Of a stretch of DNA of 9,148 nucleotides, positions 1 to 4,872 are shown in pieces. Numbering within the stretch: position 1 is the first letter of the stretch; every line of letters begins with the position of its first letter. The notes beneath the pieces are model-generated. The model was given only the letters and a program-made list of their open reading frames with translations, had not been told where the DNA came from and ran no database searches. Both the position numbers and the translations under genes were made by a program. Source of the stretch: an uncultured Gemmiger sp. (GTDB lineage Bacteria > Bacillota > Clostridia > Oscillospirales > Ruminococcaceae); contig CALWNS010000145.1 in assembly GCA_944382805.1 (NCBI GenBank), forward strand, positions 1 to 9,148. The letters run 5' to 3'.

Positions 1-180
1 TACCTGGACGAAAGCCTGCGCCGGTTCGACACGGTGTTCCCCGCCGCCGGCACGCCGCGCAGCGCCGTGCGCCTGGGCGTGCCGGAACTGGAAGCCAGCG
101 TGCAGAACTTTGCCGGCTGGGTGCAGGTGGGCAAACTGCCGGGGTCAACTTTCGGCAATGCCGAAGAAATACTTGTTTAA
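1..180 (+). CDS. C-terminal fragment of an unrecognised protein (5' end outside window)
   Basis: Frame 1 is open from the window edge to a TAA at 178-180, giving the last 59 residues of a protein. Codons from 1 to about 142 are strongly biased to G or C in the third position, as in the other genes here, which supports real coding. The last 12 codons lie on top of the 3' end of the minus-strand glycosyltransferase and have a different, A/T-richer third-position pattern. The visible peptide (YLDESLRRFDTVFPAAG at the start, then a segment containing NFAGWVQVGKLPG) matches no family I can name, and I see no membrane segment or catalytic motif. The 36-nt tail-to-tail overlap suggests either a natural convergent overlap or a protein whose original C-terminus was replaced when the glycosyltransferase gene landed next to it. 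The opposite strand of 1-144 gives a His/Ala/Arg-rich shadow, so the plus strand is preferred. Confidence 0.6.
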   Translation, partial: YLDESLRRFDTVFPAAGTPRSAVRLGVPELEASVQNFAGWVQVGKLPGSTFGNAEEILV

Positions 181-1008
181 GCGCAGCTTGTTTTCCTCGT
201 ACAGGCCCAGCTGCTTGTACAGGTCCTTGTAATAGGCCGAAAGTTCCCACCGCGTGGCCAGCGCCTTGACCGGGTTCAGGTTATGCACCAGGCTCTGCGG
301 GTTCTGCACATAGTTGTAGATGGGGGTGGACAGGGCGTAAAAGCTTTCGGCATAGCGGATGTAGCTGAGGTTGAAGTAAAAGTCCTCGCTGTAGTCCAGC
401 TCTTCGCTGCACACAACGTCCGGGTGGGCCTGCACCAGGGCGGTGCGGTAGAGCTTATTCCACATCACGCCGTAGTAAAAGCTGGCCGGCTCCTGCATCA
501 GGCCGTAAGCGAACTCGGCCTTGGTCAGCGGGCCTTCCATCAAAAAGCCGAAGGTCTGCACCCGCGTGCGCATCCCAAAGCCGGGGTCGCTTTCGCCGGC
601 GCGGCGAGCCGGGCGTTCGCGCCCGCGCGGGGGTTCCACGCGGTTGTAGTGGGCGATGACCATGTCCGCCCCATAGCGCTGCGCGCGGTCCACCAGCAGT
701 TCGGTGGCGTAGGGCTGCACGGTATCATCGGCGTCCACAAATTGCAGGTATTCGCCCCTGGCCGCGCGCATCCCCAGGTTGCGCGTGGCCGACACCCCGC
801 TGTTCGCCTTGTCGATCAGGGTGATGCGCCCGTCCACCTGGGCGAACATACGGCACACCTCCAGGCTGACGTCCCGGCTGCCGTCGTTGAGCAGCAGGAT
901 CTGCAGGTGGGGGTAGGTCTGGCGGCGGATGCTTTCCACACAGCGGGCGATATGATCCTTGGCGTTATAGATCGGCACGATCACGCTGACCAGCGGCGTT
1001 TGGTCCAT
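145..1008 (-). CDS. Glycosyltransferase family 2 (GT-A fold)
   Basis: This 287-residue protein is a nucleotide-sugar-dependent glycosyltransferase of the large family 2, of the kind that adds one sugar during synthesis of capsule, exopolysaccharide or wall polymers at the cytoplasmic face. The N-terminus VSVIVPIYNAKDHI (residues 7-20) is the classic first beta strand, NDGS is at 41-44, the SGVSATRNLG donor-site segment is at 70-79, and the metal/nucleotide motif DADD is at 92-95. I see no convincing membrane helix, so it is probably soluble or peripheral. The reading frame stays open upstream to 1116, but the ATG at 1006-1008 is chosen because AAAGGAGGAG lies just 5' of it and the conserved fold starts at once. 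Length is typical for short EpsJ-like members. It stands alone, with its own promoter, divergent from the sugar operon. Donor and acceptor sugars cannot be told from the sequence. Confidence 0.9.
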   Translation of the reverse strand: MDQTPLVSVIVPIYNAKDHIARCVESIRRQTYPHLQILLLNDGSRDVSLEVCRMFAQVDGRITLIDKANSGVSATRNLGMRAARGEYLQFVDADDTVQPYATELLVDRAQRYGADMVIAHYNRVEPPRGRERPARRAGESDPGFGMRTRVQTFGFLMEGPLTKAEFAYGLMQEPASFYYGVMWNKLYRTALVQAHPDVVCSEELDYSEDFYFNLSYIRYAESFYALSTPIYNYVQNPQSLVHNLNPVKALATRWELSAYYKDLYKQLGLYEENKLRLNKYFFGIAES

Positions 1009-1054
1009 GGGGGTCTCCTCCTTTGCGGCAAACGGCGGGAAATTCTTTGCTTCC

Positions 1055-1083
1055 AAGATACCACAAAACGCCCGGCAATACAA
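1055..1083 (-). promoter_or_regulatory. Sigma-A-type promoter for the glycosyltransferase
   Basis: On the minus strand a -35 TTGTAT (1078-1083) is followed by a 17-bp spacer and a -10 TATCTT (1055-1060), preceded by TGG, an extended -10. Transcription would start about 40 nt upstream of the start codon at 1008. The hexamers are only moderate matches to consensus, but spacing and the extended -10 support the call. Confidence 0.5.
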
Positions 1084-1165
1084 TCCGTTCCGCCGCGCCC
1101 TTTGTAAAAATGGCACAGGGCGGGCGATGCATTGCGGAAAAGTTTCATAAAAATGTTACAAAGAA

Positions 1166-1198
1166 CCCCCGCCCGGCCGTTTGTATGCCGGGCGGGGG
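1166..1198. repeat. Perfect 12-bp inverted repeat spanning the sugar-operon promoter
   Basis: CCCCCGCCCGGC (1166-1177) and its exact reverse complement GCCGGGCGGGGG (1187-1198) flank a 9-nt loop. The loop contains the proposed -35 hexamer of the rightward promoter and the right arm fills the spacer. No gene ends here on either strand, so it is not obviously a terminator, although the minus-strand flank (TTCTTTG) is slightly T-rich. Its position suggests an operator or a DNA structure that could block the promoter; this is inference. Confidence 0.55.
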
Positions 1199-1209
1199 TG
1201 TGCTATAGT
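1181..1209 (+). promoter_or_regulatory. Sigma-A-type promoter for the isomerase-oxidoreductase operon
   Basis: TTGTAT (1181-1186), a 17-bp spacer and TATAGT (1204-1209) with TGC immediately before it form an extended -10 promoter. The start site would fall near 1215, about 50 nt ahead of the first gene. The -35 lies in the loop of the dyad at 1166-1198. Confidence 0.6.
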
Positions 1210-1221
1210 TAAAGCAGCATA

Positions 1222-1240
1222 CGGCCGGCGGAGCCGGCCG
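1222..1240 (+). promoter_or_regulatory. Leader hairpin just upstream of the operon's first ribosome binding site
   Basis: CGGCCGGC (1222-1229), loop GGA, and GCCGGCCG (1233-1240) form a perfect 8-bp all-GC stem close to the predicted 5' end of the mRNA, ending 4 nt before the AGGAAATGGAG ribosome-binding region. It could stabilise the transcript or limit ribosome access. There is no T-tract, so it is not a terminator. Confidence 0.45.
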
Positions 1241-1263
1241 GACAGGAAATGGAGCGCCGCTTT

Positions 1264-2139
1264 ATGAAACAGAATATCAAGATCTCCGGCTTTGCGGACG
1301 AGATCAGCCAGGATTTTGACGCCCAGCTGAAAACCGTGACTGCGCTGGGGATGCGCTACATCTCGCTGCGTTCGGCCGACGGCAAAAACGTGGCCGACTA
1401 CACCGCCGCCGAAGCGGGGCAAAAGCTGCTGCCGCGCCTGCGGGCATACGGCGTGGGCGTTTCTTCGCTGGGGTCGCCCATCGGCAAGATCCCGGTGGAG
1501 GACGAGGCCGCCTTTGCGCAGGACTGCCAAAAGCTGGAGGAGCTGTGCAAAATGTGCGGGGTGCTTGGCTGCCGCTACATCCGCATTTTCAGCTTTTACA
1601 TCCCGCAGGGCGCGGACCCCGAACGCTACGGCGGCACGGTCCTGGCCAAGCTGCGCCGCTACGACGCCATTGCGCAGGCGCACGGCGTGGTGCTGCTGCA
1701 CGAAAACGAAAAAGGCATTTACGGCGACACCGGCGCGCGCTGCAAAAAGATCTTTGACGCGCTGGCCAGCCCGCATTTCCGCGCGGCGTTCGACTTTGCC
1801 AACTTTGTGCAGTGCGGCGAGGACCCCGCCGCCTGCTGGGACCTGCTGGCCCCGTACATCGAGTACATCCACATCAAGGACGCCGTGACCGCCGGCAAGG
1901 AGAACGTGCTGTGCGGCGAAGGCGAAGGCAAGATCGCCCCGCTGCTGGCCCGCGCCATCCGGCAGGAGGGGTACGAGGGCTTTTTGACGCTGGAGCCGCA
2001 CCTGGTAGTGTTTGAATCGCTGGGCGCGCTGGAGGCGGAACAGGCGCAGCACGTGACCCGCAACAACAAGGCCAAAGACGGCGCGGAAGGCTACGCCATG
2101 CAGTACCGCGCGCTGTGTAAAATTTTGGACGGCATCTGA
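1264..2139 (+). CDS. TIM-barrel sugar isomerase/epimerase-like protein (AP endonuclease family 2 fold), first gene of operon
   Basis: This 291-residue protein belongs to the xylose isomerase-like TIM-barrel family (AP_endonuc_2 fold), whose members isomerise, epimerise, dehydrate or cleave sugars and inositols with a divalent metal. The N-terminal strand reads KISGFADEIS (residues 6-15), a form common in clostridial members. The expected metal ligands are all visible: E147 in LLHENEK, D177 in AFDFANF, H203 in YIHIKDA and E244 in TLEPHL, spaced along the barrel as in active enzymes. The frame opens at 1249, but the ATG at 1264 is preferred: GGAG at 1251-1254 sits 9 nt before it, whereas the AGGA before ATG 1249 is only about 2 nt away. 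It is followed after 30 nt by the oxidoreductase gene, so the two surely work on the same compound. Substrate unknown; a dehydratase or lyase role is as possible as an isomerase. Confidence 0.87.
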   Translation: MKQNIKISGFADEISQDFDAQLKTVTALGMRYISLRSADGKNVADYTAAEAGQKLLPRLRAYGVGVSSLGSPIGKIPVEDEAAFAQDCQKLEELCKMCGVLGCRYIRIFSFYIPQGADPERYGGTVLAKLRRYDAIAQAHGVVLLHENEKGIYGDTGARCKKIFDALASPHFRAAFDFANFVQCGEDPAACWDLLAPYIEYIHIKDAVTAGKENVLCGEGEGKIAPLLARAIRQEGYEGFLTLEPHLVVFESLGALEAEQAQHVTRNNKAKDGAEGYAMQYRALCKILDGI

Positions 2140-2169
2140 AGCCCGCACACAGACGAAAGGAGCGTTTGT

Positions 2170-3363
2170 ATGGAAAAAGTCAGGCTTGGCATCATTGGCA
2201 TCGGCGCCCAGGGCGGCGCCTACGCCGGCTTTTTGACCGGGCAGGGCGGTATGCCCGGTATGCCGCCGGCCCCGGCCCCCGAACACATGGCGCTGGGCGC
2301 GCTGTGCGACATTGACCCCGAAAAGGAAAAGCTGTGCAAAGAGAAATACCCCGGTTTCCCGTTTTTTAAGGATTGGCGGGAGATGGTCGGCTCGGGCACG
2401 GTGGACGCCGTGGTCACCACGGTGCCGCACTACCTGCACCACGAGATCGCCATCTACTGCCTGGAGCATGGCATGAACGTGCTGGTGGAAAAGCCGGCCG
2501 GCGTGCGTGCCAAGGACGTGGCGGCCATGAACCAATGCGCGGCCGCCCACCCGGACGTTGCGTTCGGCATCATGTTCAACCAGCGCACCAACAAGCTGTA
2601 CCAGAAGATCCGGCAGATCGTGGCTTCCGGCGAACTGGGCGAGGTGCGCCGCTCCAACTGGATCATCAACACCTGGTGGCGGCCGGACAGCTATTACCGC
2701 CAGAGCGCCTGGCGCGCCACCTGGGGCGGCGAGGGCGGCGGCGTGCTGGTCAACCAGGCCCCGCACCAGCTGGACCTGTGGCAGTGGATCTGCGGCGTGC
2801 CCAAGACCGTATACGCCAAGTGCCTGTGCGGCTGCCACCGGCAGATCGCGGTGGAAAACGACGTGACCATCCTGACCACCTACGAAAACGGCGCGACCGG
2901 CAGCTTTATCACCTGCACGCACGACGCCATTGGCACCGACCGGCTGGAAATCGACCTGGACAAGGGCAAGATCGTGGTGGAGGATTCCAAAAAAGCCAAG
3001 ATCTACCGCATGAAAAAGAGCGAAGCCGAAATGAACGCGACCATGAGCATGATGGAGGTGGCCATGCTCACGATGGGCAACGCCGCCGGCGGCGGCCTGT
3101 ACGAGGTCGAGGAGTTCGAGAACACCGACGGCTGGGGCGTGCAGCACGTGACCGTCATGGAGGACTTTGCCCGCCATATCCTGACCGGCAGCCCGCTGCT
3201 GGCCCCGGGTTCGGACGGCATCCACGGCGTGAACCTGGCCAACGCGGCCCAGCTTTCCAGCTGGCTGGGCAAGGAGGTGGAAAACCCCGTAGACCCCGAA
3301 CTGTATGCGGCGGAACTGAACAAACGCATTGCGGCCGAGGGCAAGTTCCCCCTGCGCGCATAA
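2170..3363 (+). CDS. Gfo/Idh/MocA family NAD(P)-dependent oxidoreductase
   Basis: This 397-residue protein has the two-domain Gfo/Idh/MocA architecture: an N-terminal Rossmann domain with GIGAQG (G10, G12, G15) and a C-terminal alpha/beta substrate domain. The EKPAG segment at 107-111 carries the family's conserved lysine (K108), and H199 with D202 in NQAPHQLD is the usual catalytic region. Members oxidise or reduce a hydroxyl of a sugar, cyclitol or glycoside using a tightly bound nicotinamide cofactor. The start ATG has AAAGGAG a few nucleotides upstream. Two unusual segments stand out: a Gly/Pro/Met-rich insert at about 20-39 between the first Rossmann elements, and a Met-rich stretch at 281-303 (seven Met in 23 residues). 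Flanked by two TIM-barrel isomerase-like genes at 30-31 nt spacing, it probably supplies a transient keto sugar for them. Substrate and cofactor preference are not readable. Confidence 0.92.
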   Translation: MEKVRLGIIGIGAQGGAYAGFLTGQGGMPGMPPAPAPEHMALGALCDIDPEKEKLCKEKYPGFPFFKDWREMVGSGTVDAVVTTVPHYLHHEIAIYCLEHGMNVLVEKPAGVRAKDVAAMNQCAAAHPDVAFGIMFNQRTNKLYQKIRQIVASGELGEVRRSNWIINTWWRPDSYYRQSAWRATWGGEGGGVLVNQAPHQLDLWQWICGVPKTVYAKCLCGCHRQIAVENDVTILTTYENGATGSFITCTHDAIGTDRLEIDLDKGKIVVEDSKKAKIYRMKKSEAEMNATMSMMEVAMLTMGNAAGGGLYEVEEFENTDGWGVQHVTVMEDFARHILTGSPLLAPGSDGIHGVNLANAAQLSSWLGKEVENPVDPELYAAELNKRIAAEGKFPLRA

Positions 3364-3394
3364 AGCGCCCGGCCCGGAAAGGAGCATGATCGCT

Positions 3395-4267
3395 ATGAAA
3401 AAAGGTTTGATCGGCGTACAGATGAGCACCATCGCGCCCAGCAAAATGCCCCGCTTCGACGCTTTTGAGTCGATGCAGAAACTGACCGACCTGGGCTTCC
3501 ACTGCGTCGAGATCTCGCAGGTGCCCATGACGGCCGAAAACGTGGCGGGCTTCCGCAAAGCGGTGGAGGAGCTGGGCATGAAGGTGTCCTCCTGCACGGC
3601 GGCGGTTTCGCCCATGATGCCCGGTATGCCGGGCGAGTACCTGTCCGACCCGGACGATTTCAAAAAGATCGTGGAGGACTGCCGCACGCTGCGCTGCGAT
3701 ATGCTGCGCATCGGGATGCTGCCCATGACCTGCATGGGCAGCCGCCAGAAAGCGGTGGACTTTGCCAAAGAAGCGGACGAGATGGCCGCCCGGCTCAAAG
3801 AGGAGGGCATCGACCTGTACTACCACAACCACCATGTGGAGTTTACCCGCTACGACGGCAAATACCTGCTGGACATCCTGCGCGACAGCACCCAAAACAT
3901 CGGCTTTGAGCTGGACACGCACTGGATCCACCGCGGCGGCGAGGAGCCGGTCTCCTTTATCAAAAAATACGCCGGGCGCATCCGGCTGCTGCACCTGAAG
4001 GACTACCGCATCGGGGAGGTCAAAATGCCGCAAGGCCCGTTTGACGCCAAGGCGTTCATGGAGGCGTTCAACGGCATCGTGCAGTTCGCCGAGGTGGGCG
4101 AGGGCACGCTGCCCATCAAGGACTGCATCGAAGCCGGGCTGGCGGGCGGCAGCGAGTATTTCCTGATCGAACAGGACGAATGCTACGGCCGCGACCCGTT
4201 CGAAAGCCTGCGCATCAGCCGCGACAACCTGATCGGGATGGGGTACGCGGACTGGTTCGACGTGTAA
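3395..4267 (+). CDS. Second TIM-barrel sugar isomerase/epimerase-like protein, last gene of operon
   Basis: This 290-residue protein shares the xylose isomerase-like TIM-barrel fold with the operon's first gene but belongs to a different branch. It has the YHNHHVEF motif (143-150), ELDTHW with D174, LHLKDY with H200, and an IEQDE segment with E259, all signatures of the branch that includes inosose dehydratase-like and keto-sugar isomerase or lyase enzymes. Metal-dependent catalysis is therefore likely intact. The frame runs open from 3329, but AAAGGAG at 3378-3384 fits the ATG at 3395 (10-nt gap), while the in-frame ATG at 3386 is only 1 nt away from it; the upstream part also overlaps the oxidoreductase gene. 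A Met/Pro run (MMPGMPGEY, about 75-83) follows the third strand. Having two different barrels around one oxidoreductase suggests two successive steps on one substrate. Exact reaction unknown. Confidence 0.87.
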   Translation: MKKGLIGVQMSTIAPSKMPRFDAFESMQKLTDLGFHCVEISQVPMTAENVAGFRKAVEELGMKVSSCTAAVSPMMPGMPGEYLSDPDDFKKIVEDCRTLRCDMLRIGMLPMTCMGSRQKAVDFAKEADEMAARLKEEGIDLYYHNHHVEFTRYDGKYLLDILRDSTQNIGFELDTHWIHRGGEEPVSFIKKYAGRIRLLHLKDYRIGEVKMPQGPFDAKAFMEAFNGIVQFAEVGEGTLPIKDCIEAGLAGGSEYFLIEQDECYGRDPFESLRISRDNLIGMGYADWFDV

Positions 4268-4280
4268 ACCGAAACAAACA

Positions 4281-4318
4281 GCGCCGCGGCGCCTGCGTTT
4301 TTGCAGGCGCCGCGGCGC
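4281..4318 (+). terminator. Strong GC hairpin after the sugar operon
   Basis: GCGCCGCGGCGCCTGC (4281-4296), loop GTTTTT, and its exact complement at 4303-4318 make a perfect 16-bp stem 13 nt after the operon's stop codon. The downstream tract (ATCGTTTG) is poor in T, so it may act as a weak terminator or as a 3' end stabiliser. Confidence 0.6.
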
Positions 4319-4382
4319 ATCGTTTGAAAAGGGCAATTGGCGGCGGTCGCAAAATAGGCGGCCTGGGCGGCAGCCGTAGGTC

Positions 4383-4463
4383 GTAGGGGACGATGCTTGC
4401 ATCGTCCCGGGGGCGCGGCGGCTGCGGCAGGGTTCCGCGGAACGGTCAAGACCGTTCCCTACA
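4383..4463. repeat. Paired-hairpin repeat element A
   Basis: The left end holds GGGACGATGC-TT-GCATCGTCCC (4387-4408) preceded by GTAG. The right end holds GGAACGGTC-AA-GACCGTTCC (4439-4458) followed by CTACA. Both are perfect palindromes with 2-nt centres, and the outer borders are GTAGGG and CCCTACA, inverted. The right palindrome overlaps GTTCCGCGGAAC (4432-4443), an alternative fold. A loose partial copy of the right stem (CACCGTTCCGTAG) lies at 4482-4494. The layout matches element B just downstream. There is no coding potential, so it is presumably a small non-autonomous or REP-like element. Confidence 0.5.
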
Positions 4464-4510
4464 AATGATTTTTATGTCCGTCACCGTTCCGTAGAATGTT
4501 TGCCTTGCAT

Positions 4511-4620
4511 TGTAGGGCGGGCGATTTCGCCCGCCGCACCTTGGAAAAAATCAAAAAACGGGGGACGCCGATATTTTTGGAAAATACATCGGTGCGGCGG
4601 GCGTGAACGCCCGCCCTACA
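4511..4620. repeat. Paired-hairpin repeat element B (110 bp, MITE-like)
   Basis: Terminal inverted repeats of 30 bp (4511-4540 and 4591-4620) match at 27 positions and begin with TGTAGGGCGGGC. Each arm is itself a hairpin: GGCGGGCGA-TT-TCGCCCGCC at the left and GGCGGGCGT-GA-ACGCCCGCC at the right. The 50-bp centre is A-rich and non-coding. Size, terminal inverted repeats and lack of genes fit a miniature inverted-repeat element or a palindromic intergenic repeat family. No clear target-site duplication is visible. Confidence 0.6.
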
Positions 4621-4646
4621 CATGGGGGTCACGTTCGCCACAAATA

Positions 4647-4680
4647 TGGGCCTGCGCGGTACCCGTGCCCTGTAGGCCCA
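4647..4680. repeat. Small inverted repeat between elements
   Basis: TGGGCCT (4647-4653) pairs with AGGCCCA (4674-4680) around a 20-nt interior containing the palindrome GGTACC. It carries a TGTAGG edge like elements A and B, so it may be a decayed copy. Nothing else is recognised in 4621-4703. Confidence 0.3.
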
Positions 4681-4703
4681 GCGCAAAAATTTTGCCGCAT
4701 ATT

Positions 4704-4854
4704 GCCTCCCTTGTCAAAGGGAGGTGTCGCGGCCGCAGGCCGTGACGGAGGGATTGCGCTGCCTTGAACTGCCGTTGATGGACGACAGTTTACCCAAACG
4801 CAATCCCCCAGTCTGCGGCTTGCGCCGCATCCAGCCCCCTTTGACAAGGGGGCC
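4704..4854. repeat. Paired-hairpin repeat element C (about 150 bp, MITE-like)
   Basis: Two inverted arms of about 55 bp (4704-4758 and 4799-4854) share TTGTCAAAGGG and GGGATTGCG blocks. Each starts with a hairpin (CCTCCCTT around GTCA at the left; CCCCCTTT around GACA at the right) followed by a second, diverged GC hairpin. The 40-bp centre (4759-4798) is unpaired and non-coding. I recall similar CTCCC...GGGAG intergenic repeats from gut Firmicutes, but have not compared them. The right arm ends 17 nt from the lepA stop codon. Confidence 0.6.
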
Positions 4855-4872
4855 TATAGCTCCCCCCTTTTT
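4846..4872 (+). terminator. Possible plus-strand terminator at the edge of element C
   Basis: AAGGGGG (4846-4852) can pair with CCCCCTT (4863-4869), ending in T5 (4868-4872). Read on the plus strand it resembles an intrinsic terminator facing the end of lepA. The same G/C runs also pair inside element C, so the folds compete. Read on the minus strand there is no good T-tract, so lepA's own terminator is unclear. Confidence 0.3.

Noticed and set aside
1009..1116. N-terminal extension of the glycosyltransferase to the ATG at 1116
   Set aside because: The extension has no family similarity, would start upstream of the predicted promoter, and a perfect Shine-Dalgarno sequence serves the ATG at 1008.
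1166..1198. Terminator of the glycosyltransferase or an upstream gene
   Set aside because: The dyad lies upstream of both divergent genes and no transcript would end there; neither flank has a convincing T-tract.
1156..3810. Very long minus-strand open frame (884 codons) across the sugar operon
   Set aside because: It is antisense to three well-conserved genes, has Ala/Val/His/Arg-rich low-complexity translation with no domain, and arises from the high third-position GC of the plus-strand genes.
3155..4402. 415-codon minus-strand open frame over the second isomerase gene
   Set aside because: Antisense to a conserved enzyme and starting in the repeat region; no recognisable protein features.
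4383..4854. CRISPR array
   Set aside because: The palindromes differ in sequence and are not evenly spaced direct repeats with spacers; they are paired inverted ends of separate elements.
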